A DNA stretch of 62,439 nt from Micrococcales bacterium. Lineage in GTDB: Bacteria > Actinomycetota > Actinomycetes > Actinomycetales > Cellulomonadaceae. The notes beneath the pieces are model-generated. The model worked only from the letters and a program-made list of their open reading frames with translations. It did not search any database and was not told the DNA's origin. The stretch is taken from contig WRMB01000017.1 in assembly GCA_009777345.1 (NCBI GenBank), positions 1-62,439 of the forward strand, written 5' to 3'. Positions 17,430 through 25,401 of this stretch are shown here, in pieces; the first letter of the stretch is position 1, and each line of letters begins with the position of its first letter. Made by a program: the position numbers and the translations under genes.

Positions 17430-18985
17430 TGCGCATCAAGGCCCAGGTCGGCATGGTGATGAACCTCGACAAGTGCATCGGGTGCCACACCTGCTCGGTG
17501 ACCTGCAAGCAGACGTGGACGAACCGCGACGGCGTGGAGTACGTCTGGTTCAACAACGTCGAGACCAAACCCGGTATCGGCTACCCGCTGCGCTGGGAGG
17601 ACCAGGCTCGCTGGAAGGGCGGCTGGGAGCTGGACCGCTCCGGTCGGCTGCGGCTGCGCTCCGGCAGGCGGGCCGGCCGCCTGACCAAGATCTTCGCCAA
17701 CCCTGACCTGCCGTCGCTGGACGACTACTACGAACCGGTGACGTACGACTACGACGCGCTGCTGTCGGCACCGCTGGGCAGGAACGGGCCCAGCGCCCAG
17801 CCCGTCTCGGTGCTGACCGGCCAGCCCACGCCGATCACCTGGGGCCCGAACTGGGAGGACGACCTGAGCGGGTCGCCGGTGACCGCCCCGCAGGACCCGA
17901 ACCTGGAGGCCGCCCAGCACCAGCTACGGCTGGAGCTGGAGCACACCTTCATGTTCTACCTGCCGCGGCTGTGCTCGCACTGCCTCAACCCGGCGTGCGT
18001 GTCGTCGTGCCCGTCGGGCGCGATGTACAAGCGCGAGCAGGACGGCATCGTGCTGGTGGACCAGGACCGCTGCCGCGGCTGGCGGATGTGCGTCTCCGGC
18101 TGCCCGTACAAGAAGGTCTACGTCAACCACCGCACCGGCAAGGCCGAGAAGTGCACCTTCTGCTTCCCGCGCATCGAGGTCGGCCAGCCCACCGTCTGCT
18201 CGCAGACCTGCGTGGGTCGGCTGCGCTACCTGGGCATCGTGCTGTACGACGCCGACCGGGTGGACGCGGCCTGCGCGGTCGAGGACCCCCAGGACCTCCT
18301 GGCCGCCCAGCGCGAGGTCTTCCTGGACCCGTCCGACCCCGCGGTCGCCGCCGAGGCGGAGGCCCAGGGCGTCCCGCGCGACTGGCTGGACGCCGCCCGT
18401 CGGTCGCCGATCTGGTCGCTGGCCGTGAAGCACCAGGTCGCCCTGCCGCTGCACCCGGAGTACCGCACCCTGCCGATGGTCTGGTACATCCCGCCGCTGT
18501 CACCGGTGCTCGACGCCACCGGGTCGCTGGGCGGTGACGACGCTGACGCCGACGACGTGTTCGCCGCCGTCCACCAGCTGCGCATCCCCCTGGACTACCT
18601 GGCCCAGCTGTTCACCGCCGGTGACCGCGCCCGGGTGGCCGGGGTGCTCATGAAGCTGACCGCCGTGCGCAGCCACATGCGGGGCCTGACCGCGGGCGGG
18701 AAGGTCGACACGGACCTGCTGGACCGGGTCGGAGCCAGCGGAGCGGAGCTGGAAGAGCTGTACCGGCTGCTCGGTATCGCGAAGATGGCCGACCGCTACG
18801 TGGTGCCGAAGGCCCACGAAGAGGACGCCGCCCGGCTGGACTCGTGGGCCAGCACCTGGGCCGGGGCCGAGGGCTGTGCCCTGGACGTCCCCGGCGGGCC
18901 GGGGACGGGTGGCGCGACAGTCGTCAGCGGACCCAGCATCCCGGTGCGCGGTGCCGCCGGGGCGCGGCGGAACGGTGGGGAGTGA
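17429..18985 (+). CDS. narH: Respiratory nitrate reductase beta subunit NarH
   Basis: NarH passes electrons from NarI to NarG through four iron-sulphur clusters. The 518-residue protein opens with CIGCHTCSVTC and contains LCSHCLNPACVSSCPSG, then RCRGWRMCVSGCPYKK and CTFCFPRIEVGQPTVCSQTC. The Trp in CRGWRMC is the normal replacement that gives a 3Fe-4S cluster in NarH and is not a defect. The start ATG shares its A with the last base of the narG stop. It overlaps or abuts narJ. Confidence 0.98.
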   Translation: MRIKAQVGMVMNLDKCIGCHTCSVTCKQTWTNRDGVEYVWFNNVETKPGIGYPLRWEDQARWKGGWELDRSGRLRLRSGRRAGRLTKIFANPDLPSLDDYYEPVTYDYDALLSAPLGRNGPSAQPVSVLTGQPTPITWGPNWEDDLSGSPVTAPQDPNLEAAQHQLRLELEHTFMFYLPRLCSHCLNPACVSSCPSGAMYKREQDGIVLVDQDRCRGWRMCVSGCPYKKVYVNHRTGKAEKCTFCFPRIEVGQPTVCSQTCVGRLRYLGIVLYDADRVDAACAVEDPQDLLAAQREVFLDPSDPAVAAEAEAQGVPRDWLDAARRSPIWSLAVKHQVALPLHPEYRTLPMVWYIPPLSPVLDATGSLGGDDADADDVFAAVHQLRIPLDYLAQLFTAGDRARVAGVLMKLTAVRSHMRGLTAGGKVDTDLLDRVGASGAELEELYRLLGIAKMADRYVVPKAHEEDAARLDSWASTWAGAEGCALDVPGGPGTGGATVVSGPSIPVRGAAGARRNGGE

Positions 18986-18990
18986 GCGAT

Positions 18991-19845
18991 ATGCCTCGTC
19001 CTGAGCCCGCCACACCCGGTCAGCCGGGCCGCTGCGAGGTGTGGGCGCTGGTCAGCCTGTGCCTGGGCTACCCCGACGATCCGCTGGTCGCCGCTCGCTC
19101 CCGGCTGGCGGCTGCCGCCGGGGCGCTGCCCGCGGGTCAGGCCCGTCGCCACCTGGAGCAGTTCACCGACTGGTTCGCCGCGGCGCCCCGGTCGGCGCTC
19201 ACGGTCCAGTACGTGCGCACCTTCGACATGCGCCGTGACACCAGCCTGAACCTCACCTACCACTCGCACGGCGAGACCCGTCGTCGGGGGCTGGCGCTGC
19301 TGGAGCTCAAGCGTCGGCTGCGGGCCTGCGGGATGGTGCCCGAGGACGGCGAGCTGCCCGACCACCTGCCGCTGCTGCTGGAGGTCGCGGCCGTCGAGCC
19401 GGAGCACGGCGCGGACCTCCTGCGCCTGGTCCGCCCCGGGATCGAGATGCTGCGCCGGGGCCTGGCCGAGTCGCCGTACGGGCACCTGCTCGACGCCCTG
19501 GTCGTCACCCTCGGCCCGGCGGACACCACGACATCGGCGGTCGTCGACGAGCTGGTGGTGCTCGGCCCTCCGGCGGAGGAGGTCGGGACGGAGCCCAGCC
19601 CGTCCTGCCCGGGGCCGGTACCGGAGCCGCTGCCCTTCCCGCGCCTGCGGTCCGAGCGACAGGCCGACGGTCCGTCGCTGCCCGCCCTGCCGCCGCTGGG
19701 CGTGGCGGCGCTGGACCTGCCGCCGCTGGCGGCTCTTCCCGCGCCGGGCCCCGGCCCGCTCCGGTCGCCGGACCCGGCCGACCAGCCCGTGCCGTCCCTG
19801 GTGTTCTCGCCCGAGGTCAGGTCCGCACAGGGAGGTACCCGATGA
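18991..19845 (+). CDS. narJ: Nitrate reductase assembly chaperone NarJ, with proline-rich tail
   Basis: NarJ inserts the molybdenum cofactor into NarG and does not stay in the complex. Family features include VWALVSLCLGYPDDPL at the N-terminus and TVQYVRTFDMRRDTSLNLTYH, followed by RRGLALLELKR. The ATG at 18991 has GGGGAG upstream; a GTG at 18982 that overlaps the narH stop is the alternative. The conserved part ends near residue 195. About 90 Pro/Leu-rich residues of low complexity follow (PVPEPLPFPRLRS and onward), making this 284-residue protein longer than most NarJ. Confidence 0.94.
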   Translation: MPRPEPATPGQPGRCEVWALVSLCLGYPDDPLVAARSRLAAAAGALPAGQARRHLEQFTDWFAAAPRSALTVQYVRTFDMRRDTSLNLTYHSHGETRRRGLALLELKRRLRACGMVPEDGELPDHLPLLLEVAAVEPEHGADLLRLVRPGIEMLRRGLAESPYGHLLDALVVTLGPADTTTSAVVDELVVLGPPAEEVGTEPSPSCPGPVPEPLPFPRLRSERQADGPSLPALPPLGVAALDLPPLAALPAPGPGPLRSPDPADQPVPSLVFSPEVRSAQGGTR

Positions 19846-20561
19846 GCACGTCCGTCCTTGTCTTCGCCGTGTGGCCGTATATCGCCCTCACGGTGTTCGT
19901 CGTGGGCCACGTGTGGCGGTGGCGGCGGGACCAGGCTGGCTGGACCAGCCGCACCAGCCAGCTGCTGGAGCCCCGCGGGCTGCGCCTGGCCTCGCCGCTG
20001 TTCCACTTCGGGGCGCTGGCCGTGGTCGGCGGGCACGCGCTCGGCCTGGTGGTCCCGGCCCGGGTCACCGCCGCGCTCGGCCTGACCGAGCACGGCTACC
20101 ACGTGATGGCGCTGGTCTTCGGGCTGGTCGCCGGGGTGGCGATGGCCACCGGGCTCGTCATGCTCGTGATCCGCCGGTTCAGGTATTCCGAGCGGCTGCG
20201 GCTGGTCACCACGCGGCTGGACTGGGCCGTGTACGGCCTGCTGGTCATGACCGCGGGGATCGGGCTGTGGGCCACCTTCGGGGAGAACCTGGTCGGCGGC
20301 GGGTACGACTACCGTGAGACCATCTCCGTGTGGTTCCGGTCGCTGTTCGTGCTGAGTCCTGACGTGGACCTCATGGCCGCCGCCCCGTTCGTCTTCCGGC
20401 TGCACGTCGCGGTGGCCTTCGGCTTCGTCGCGCTCTGGCCGTTCACCCGGCTGGTGCACGTCTGGTCGGTGCCGCTGGGCTACCTGGTCCGGCCGTACGT
20501 CGTGTACCGCCAGGCCGGCAGCGGCACCCGGCCCGCGGTGACCAGGACGCCGTGGGCATGA
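19842..20561 (+). CDS. narI: Respiratory nitrate reductase gamma subunit NarI
   Basis: NarI is the membrane cytochrome b that oxidises quinol. The 239-residue protein has five hydrophobic segments. Candidate haem ligands are the paired histidines in PLFHFGALAVVGGHALG and, near the end, FRLHVAVAF with RLVHVWSVP. The C-terminus KxxLxRPYVVYR-like part (GYLVRPYVVYRQ) is typical. Its start overlaps narJ by four bases and its stop overlaps the molybdopterin gene mog. Confidence 0.97.
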   Translation: MSTSVLVFAVWPYIALTVFVVGHVWRWRRDQAGWTSRTSQLLEPRGLRLASPLFHFGALAVVGGHALGLVVPARVTAALGLTEHGYHVMALVFGLVAGVAMATGLVMLVIRRFRYSERLRLVTTRLDWAVYGLLVMTAGIGLWATFGENLVGGGYDYRETISVWFRSLFVLSPDVDLMAAAPFVFRLHVAVAFGFVALWPFTRLVHVWSVPLGYLVRPYVVYRQAGSGTRPAVTRTPWA

Positions 20562-21031
20562 TGCAGGCGCGGGTCGTCACGGTCTCGGACCGGGTCGCCT
20601 CCGGTGTCCGGCCCGACGTCACGGGGCCGACGCTCGTAGCCTGGCTGGCCGGGCTGGGCCTGGAGGTGACCGAGCCGACCGTGGTGCCCGATGTCGTCGC
20701 CGTGGTGCGCACCGCGGTGCGCCAGCACCTGGCCGCGGGGGTCCGGGTCGTGGTGACCACCGGCGGTACGGGGATCGGTCCGCGCGACCGCACCCCCGAG
20801 GCCCTGGCCCCGATGTTCGACCTCCTCCTGCCGGGCGTGGCCGAGGCGGTACGGGCCGCCGGTGCGGACAACCCGACGTCGTGCCTGAGCCGGACCCTCG
20901 CCGGGGTCGTCGGCCGGTCCCTGGTCGTCGCGCTGCCCGGGTCGGTCGGGGCCTGCCAGGACGCGATGCGGGTGCTGACACCGGTCGTCGCCCACGCGCT
21001 GGACCAGCTCGACGGTGGTGACCACCCGTGA
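20558..21031 (+). CDS. mog: Molybdopterin adenylyltransferase MogA/MoaB
   Basis: This 157-residue protein adenylates molybdopterin before molybdenum insertion. It has the family motifs VVTTGGTGIGPRDRTPEAL and ALPGSVGACQDAM. The start is the ATG at 20558 that overlaps the narI stop; the next ATG at 20561 is possible too. Family names mogA and moaB are used interchangeably for this domain in actinobacteria. Confidence 0.93.
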   Translation: MMQARVVTVSDRVASGVRPDVTGPTLVAWLAGLGLEVTEPTVVPDVVAVVRTAVRQHLAAGVRVVVTTGGTGIGPRDRTPEALAPMFDLLLPGVAEAVRAAGADNPTSCLSRTLAGVVGRSLVVALPGSVGACQDAMRVLTPVVAHALDQLDGGDHP

Positions 21032-21522
21032 ACCGGCGCCCCGACCCAGGCTGGCCCGCTGCTGCTGTGGTGCGGCGGTGCCTGGTCACCGACAGCCCGT
21101 TGGTGACCAGCCACCTCGAGGCCGCGGTCGCCGACCGGCGGGCGGGCGCGGTGGTGTGCTTCGTCGGCACGGTCCGCGACCACGACGCCGGCCGTCCGGT
21201 CACCGCCCTGCGCTACGAGGCGCACCCGGACGCCGAGCGACTGCTCGCCGACCGGCTGACCGGTTTCGTCGCGACGCAGCCCCAGGTGCTGGCCCTGGCG
21301 GTGGCGCACCGCTACGGCGACCTGGACGTCGGCGACGTGGCCTGCGTCGTCGCCGTGTCTGCCGCCCACCGCGCCGCGGCCTTCAGCGCCTGCGCCGCAC
21401 TGCTCGAGCTGGTCAAGACCGAGGCCCCGGTGTGGAAGCACCAGAGCTACGCCGACGGTCCCGGACAGTGGGTGGGCCTGCCGCTGGTGGCGGGGCTGCC
21501 GGAGCGGGCGGGCCTGCCGTGA
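21028..21522 (+). CDS. moaE: Molybdopterin synthase catalytic subunit MoaE
   Basis: MoaE, with thiocarboxylated MoaD, converts cPMP to molybdopterin. The 164-residue protein has GAVVCFVGTVRDHDAGR, ALRYEAHPDAE, AVAHRYGDLDVGD and the C-terminal APVWKHQ signature with the catalytic Lys. GTG start at 21028 overlaps the previous stop. Its partner moaD lies four genes downstream in the same run. Confidence 0.96.
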   Translation: MNRRPDPGWPAAAVVRRCLVTDSPLVTSHLEAAVADRRAGAVVCFVGTVRDHDAGRPVTALRYEAHPDAERLLADRLTGFVATQPQVLALAVAHRYGDLDVGDVACVVAVSAAHRAAAFSACAALLELVKTEAPVWKHQSYADGPGQWVGLPLVAGLPERAGLP

Positions 21523-22550
21523 CCGTCGCCCCGACCCCGACCCGGCCCGGTCTGTCCCAGCCCTTCGCCCCGCTGGTCGACCGCTTCGCCCGGGTGCACA
21601 CCGATCTGCGGGTCAGCGTGACCGACCGCTGCCCGCTGCGCTGCCGGTACTGCCTGCCGCCCTCCGGGCTGGTGCCCCGTGCCCGCTGGACCCTGCTCAC
21701 CACGGACGAGATCGTGCGGGTGGTCGCCGTGGCCGTGGCCTGCGGGGTGACGAAGGTCCGGCTCACCGGCGGCGAACCCCTGGTGCGCCCCGACCTGGTC
21801 GACCTGGTGGCCCGGCTGGCCGACCTGGCTCCGCGACCCGAGCTGTGCCTGACCACCAGCGGTATCGGCCTGGCCGAACGGGCGTCGGTCCTGGCCGCCG
21901 CCGGGCTGGACCGGGTCACGGTCTCCCTGGACACCCTCGACCCGGACGAGTACGCCCGGCTGACCGGGCGTCGGCGGCTGGACGAGGTGCTGGCCGGGAT
22001 CGCCGCGCTGCGCAGCGCCGGGTTCACCCGGACCAAGGTCAACGCGGTCATGGTGCGCGGCCTGACCGAACGGGCCGCCCCAGCCCTGGTGGGCTGGGCG
22101 CTCGCCGCCGGGCTGGAGCTGCGCTTCATCGAGCAGATGCCCCTGGGCGGCTCGCCGTGGCGGCGCGAGGACCTGCTCACCGCGGCCGAGCTGCTCGCCC
22201 GGCTGGGGACCCGTCACAGGCTGACCGCCGCCCCCGACCGCTCCGGTGCCCCGGCCACCCGCTACCGGGTGGACGACGGACCGGCCCATATCGGCATCAT
22301 CGCCGCGGTCACCCGGCCGTTCTGCGGCGACTGCTCCCGGCTGCGGCTGACCGCCGACGGCCAGCTGCGGTCGTGCCTGTTCGCCACCGACGAGCTGGAC
22401 CTGCGGACGGTCCTGCGCGACGGTGCGGCCACCGACGAGCAGGTCGCGCAGGCGCTGGCCCGGTGCGTCACCGGCAAGGCCGCCGGGCACGGTATCGGTC
22501 GCGAGGGTTTCCGCCCCCCGGTCCGTCTCATGCGCGCCATCGGCGGGTGA
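21519..22550 (+). CDS. moaA: GTP 3',8-cyclase MoaA
   Basis: MoaA is a radical SAM enzyme that starts molybdenum cofactor synthesis from GTP. The 343-residue protein has the SAM cluster motif CPLRCRYC, the TGGEPLVRPDL motif and the second C-terminal cluster site FCGDCSRLRLTADGQLRSCL. The terminal double glycine (AIGG), which is functional in MoaA, is present. The GTG at 21519 overlaps the moaE stop; longer in-frame starts would lie inside moaE. Confidence 0.97.
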   Translation: MTVAPTPTRPGLSQPFAPLVDRFARVHTDLRVSVTDRCPLRCRYCLPPSGLVPRARWTLLTTDEIVRVVAVAVACGVTKVRLTGGEPLVRPDLVDLVARLADLAPRPELCLTTSGIGLAERASVLAAAGLDRVTVSLDTLDPDEYARLTGRRRLDEVLAGIAALRSAGFTRTKVNAVMVRGLTERAAPALVGWALAAGLELRFIEQMPLGGSPWRREDLLTAAELLARLGTRHRLTAAPDRSGAPATRYRVDDGPAHIGIIAAVTRPFCGDCSRLRLTADGQLRSCLFATDELDLRTVLRDGAATDEQVAQALARCVTGKAAGHGIGREGFRPPVRLMRAIGG

Positions 22551-22551
22551 T

Positions 22552-23355
22552 ATGACCACCCGCGAAGGACGAGGCGCCGCACGAGGGACGAAGCACAGGA
22601 CCCGTCCCGCGTGCGCCGCCTCGCACCTGGAGGGCGGGCTGGCCTGGGCGGCGGTGGTACTGACCGGGGGGCGGGCCCGACGGCTGGGCGGGATGGCGAA
22701 GGCCGATATCGTGGTGGGCGGTCGCACGCTGCTGACCAGCACCTACGCCGCCTGCCGAGACCTGGGCGCGCAGGTCGTCGTCGTCGTGGGCCCCGAACCG
22801 GACGAACCGCCCGGTCTGGGGCCTGACGGCGGGCCTCGTCTGGTGTGGACCCGGGAGGACCCGCCGTTCGCCGGTCCGGCCCGGGCCGTCGCCGCCGGGG
22901 TCGCGGCCCTGGCCCAGTACACCCCGGCGCCCGGGGCCGCGGTCGCTGTGCTGGCCTGCGACATGCCGGAGGTCGGTCGGGCGCTGCCCGTCCTGGCCCG
23001 GGCCGTGGTCGCCGACGGCGGTCCCGCCCCCGGCCGGACCCGGCCGACGGCACCCTGGTGGTGCGTCCTGGCCACCAGCTCCGGTCCGGGGGGCGCCCAG
23101 GTCCAGTGGTTGCTGGGCATCCACCGCTGGGAGGCCCTGCGCGACGCCTGCGCCGCCCTGAGCCCCGGCGGGTCGGGGGAGTCGGTGCGCGAGCTCCTGG
23201 CGCCGCTGCGGGCCCGCCGCATCCCCGTCCCCGACGCGGCCGCAGCCGATATCGACACCTGGACCGACCTGCATGCCCGTCTTGGTCCCGAGCGGGCAGC
23301 GCGCCGCCCAGAACCCCGACCAGAAGGAAGGACGTACCGTGCTGACTCCCTCTGA
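22552..23355 (+). CDS. mobA: Molybdenum cofactor guanylyltransferase (MobA-like)
   Basis: The NTP-transferase signature VVLTGGRARRLGGMAKAD lies near residue 35, followed by a CDMPEVGRALPVL motif with the metal-binding Asp. This suits MobA, which turns Mo-molybdopterin into the MGD form needed by NarG. The ATG at 22552 comes one base after the moaA stop. The first 30 residues (TREGRGAARGTKHRTRP) are basic and not part of the domain. The 3' end overlaps the next gene's start by 17 bases. Confidence 0.88.
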   Translation: MTTREGRGAARGTKHRTRPACAASHLEGGLAWAAVVLTGGRARRLGGMAKADIVVGGRTLLTSTYAACRDLGAQVVVVVGPEPDEPPGLGPDGGPRLVWTREDPPFAGPARAVAAGVAALAQYTPAPGAAVAVLACDMPEVGRALPVLARAVVADGGPAPGRTRPTAPWWCVLATSSGPGGAQVQWLLGIHRWEALRDACAALSPGGSGESVRELLAPLRARRIPVPDAAAADIDTWTDLHARLGPERAARRPEPRPEGRTYRADSL

Positions 23356-23626
23356 CCCGGCCACCCCCGCCGGATCTGCCCCACCGCCCGCTGAGCTGGC
23401 CGCCTGGACCGGGCGGGTGCTCGCCGCGCTCGGCCTGTCCGACGACGACGCTCCCGACGCGGCGCTCCTGCTCGACCTGACCCGTCAGGTCGCGCACCAG
23501 GTGACCCGCACCGCCGGGCCCCTGACCTGCTACCTCGTCGGCGTCGCCGCCGCCCGCCGGGGCGGCACCCCGCAAGACCTGGCACAGGCCGTGGCCCAGG
23601 TCCGCGCCCTGGTGGCCGAGCCGTGA
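23339..23626 (+). CDS. Small DUF6457-like protein
   Basis: The 95-residue protein (PPPAELAAWTGRVLAALGLS, then LLLDLTRQVAHQVTRTAGPL, then CYLVGVAAARRG) resembles a small helical family found beside molybdenum cofactor genes in actinobacteria, often next to or fused with MobA or FdhD. Its biochemical role is not known to me. The start is the GTG at 23339, preceded by GAAGGAAGGAC and lying inside mobA, with moaD overlapping its end. Confidence 0.8.
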   Translation: MLTPSDPATPAGSAPPPAELAAWTGRVLAALGLSDDDAPDAALLLDLTRQVAHQVTRTAGPLTCYLVGVAAARRGGTPQDLAQAVAQVRALVAEP

Positions 23627-23871
23627 GCCTCCAGGTCCGCTACTTCGCCGCCGCCCGGGAAGCGGCGGGCTGCCCCGAAGAGGTCTGGGCAGACGAGAAC
23701 GGCACCACGGTCGCCGATCTGGTCGTCCGGCTGGGCGCCCGCCACGGCGAACCCCTGACCACGGTGCTCGCCCGCTGCAGCTTCCTGGTCGACGGGCAGC
23801 GCGCCGGACCGGGCGCGGTCGTACCCGGCGGTGCGGTAGTCGACGTGCTCCCCCCCTTCGCCGGAGGCTGA
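23623..23871 (+). CDS. moaD: Molybdopterin synthase sulphur carrier subunit MoaD
   Basis: This 82-residue ubiquitin-like protein ends in PPFAGG. The Gly-Gly tail is activated by a MoeB-type enzyme and carries the sulphur used by MoaE. The start GTG overlaps the preceding stop. It is the last gene of the moaC-to-moaD run, followed by a 277-base gap that contains a long palindrome. Confidence 0.95.
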   Translation: MSLQVRYFAAAREAAGCPEEVWADENGTTVADLVVRLGARHGEPLTTVLARCSFLVDGQRAGPGAVVPGGAVVDVLPPFAGG

Positions 23872-24055
23872 CCCTGGTCCGGGGTCGGCTGACTCAGGGC
23901 AGGACAGTAGGGGCAGGGCAGCAGGAACCTGTCCCCACCGTCCTGCTGTTCCAGAGGTCCGTCAAGACGTGCATGTGGCCCAGAACAACAGGTGAGGTGA
24001 TGCGTGTCGAACGAGCAGCATCTCCGCCATGAGGGGCCGATAAGGGTGTTTCGGG

Positions 24056-24113
24056 TCGTGGGTTCCACGCCGTTCCACCGTTTCAAAACGGTGGAACGGC
24101 GTGGAACCCACGA
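24056..24113. repeat. 58-bp perfect palindrome, family 3, copy 1
   Basis: Two perfectly complementary 28-base arms are separated by CA. Each arm starts TCGTGGGTTCCACGCC and continues GTTCCACCGTTT, so the motif GTTCCAC occurs twice per arm. A second, partly degraded copy of the same length lies at 60700-60757. Both are preceded by CCGATAAG. Here the element lies between the convergent moaD and moeA, so it could also act as a bidirectional terminator. The 184 bases before it hold no gene I can support. Confidence 0.85.
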
Positions 24114-24148
24114 ACTGGGACCAGCGCAGGACGGACGGGTCGGCTGGT

Positions 24149-25381
24149 TCAGGCCAGGTCTAGCAGCTCGACGGTGGTGCCGACGGTGACGTCGGTGACG
24201 TCCTCGGGTACGACGGCCCAGGCGTCGGCCCGGGCCAGCGAGGCGACCAGGTGCGAGGCCGAGGTGCGGTCCGTCGCGGGTCGGACGGTGCGGGCCGCGG
24301 GTCCGTCGGTCACGGTCACCGGGACCAGGTGGGTCAGGCCGGGTGGGCTGGTCCAGCCTTGGGCCACCCGGGCGGTGCGCAGCGGGGCGGGGGTGCGGAC
24401 CAGGGCCTGGTCCAGCCAGGGTCGGACGAAGGCCGCGAAGGACGCCGCGACGCTCACCGGGTTACCGGGCAGGGCCAGCACGGGGGTGCCGCGCCAGGTC
24501 CCGGCCGCCTGGGGTTTGCCCGGTCGGATCGCCACGTGCACGACGGTCGGCTGCCCGGCGGGGGCTGTGGCGTGCTCGAGCAGCACGTCCCGGACGATGT
24601 CGTAGTCGCCCGCGGAGATCCCGCCCGCGACCAGCAGCAGATCGGCCGTGGCGGCCAGCTCGTCGAACAGGGCGGTCAGCTGGTCGGTCCGGTCGGGGCA
24701 GTGCCGCCGGGCCACCACCTTGGCCCCGGCCCGGCGCAGGGCGGCGGCCAGGAAGGTCTGGTTCGAGTCGTAGATCTGCCCGGGGGCCAGCGGTCGTCCG
24801 GGGGCCTGGGTCTCGTCGCCGGTGGTGACGACCGCGACCCGGGGGCGTCGTCGCACCGCCAGCCGGGCGTGGCCGGTCGCGGCGGCGGCGGCCAGGTCGG
24901 CCGCGCGCAGCGTCCGTCCCGCGGGCAGCACCAGGTCGCCCACCGCGACGTCCTCTCCCTGGGGGCGCACGTGCTGGCCCAGGACGACCGGGTCGGCGAC
25001 GACGATATGGTCGCCGTCAGCGTCGCGGCCGGTCTGGACCGCCTCGACCGGGACCACCGCATCGGCCCCGGGCGGCAGTGGCGCACCGGTCATGATCCGG
25101 GCGGCCTGCCCGGGGGCCAGCATCCCGGTCGGCGCCGCGCCGGCCGGGACGGTCCCGACCACCCGCCGCCGTCCGGCCCGGGTGTCGTCGTCGTGACGCA
25201 CCGCGTAGCCGTCCATCGCCACACTGTGGAACCCCGGGACGTCCACCAGGGCGTGGACCGGTTCGGCCAGGACTCGGCCCAGGCACCGCTCGAGGGGGCG
25301 CCACCGCAGATGCGTGGGTTCAGCCAGATCGACGACGCGTTTGCGGTAGAAAGTGCTCGACAGACGTTGACGTGCGGCCAT
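24149..25381 (-). CDS. moeA: Molybdopterin molybdenumtransferase MoeA
   Basis: MoeA inserts molybdate into adenylated molybdopterin. The 410-residue protein shows the N-terminal FHSVAMDGYAVRHDD motif, PGQAARIMTGAPLPPGADAVVPVE, the MoCF-domain VVTTGDE, LLVAGGISAGDYD and LALPGNPVSV. The ATG at 25379-25381 leaves only 20 bases to the divergent modA. The minus-strand sequence TAGTAT about 12 bases before the ATG could be a -10 box of a nearly leaderless transcript. Confidence 0.96.
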   Translation of the reverse strand: MAARQRLSSTFYRKRVVDLAEPTHLRWRPLERCLGRVLAEPVHALVDVPGFHSVAMDGYAVRHDDDTRAGRRRVVGTVPAGAAPTGMLAPGQAARIMTGAPLPPGADAVVPVEAVQTGRDADGDHIVVADPVVLGQHVRPQGEDVAVGDLVLPAGRTLRAADLAAAAATGHARLAVRRRPRVAVVTTGDETQAPGRPLAPGQIYDSNQTFLAAALRRAGAKVVARRHCPDRTDQLTALFDELAATADLLLVAGGISAGDYDIVRDVLLEHATAPAGQPTVVHVAIRPGKPQAAGTWRGTPVLALPGNPVSVAASFAAFVRPWLDQALVRTPAPLRTARVAQGWTSPPGLTHLVPVTVTDGPAARTVRPATDRTSASHLVASLARADAWAVVPEDVTDVTVGTTVELLDLA

Positions 25382-25401
25382 GGTTTAAACATACTACTCT
25401 C
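25382..25401. promoter_or_regulatory. 20-bp divergent control region between moeA and modA
   Basis: Only 20 bases separate two divergent starts. They contain the 8-base palindrome GTTTAAAC inside GGTTTAAACAT, which resembles the GGTTTYARCAG motif near the two regulators at 9968 and 10814. With so little room, the promoters must overlap and transcripts must have very short leaders. A molybdate or redox regulator bound here could control both genes at once (inference). Confidence 0.4.

Noticed and set aside
18061..18105. Trp in a NarH cysteine motif (CRGWRMC) looked like a lost cluster ligand
   Set aside because: This Trp is the normal feature of NarH and produces the 3Fe-4S cluster.
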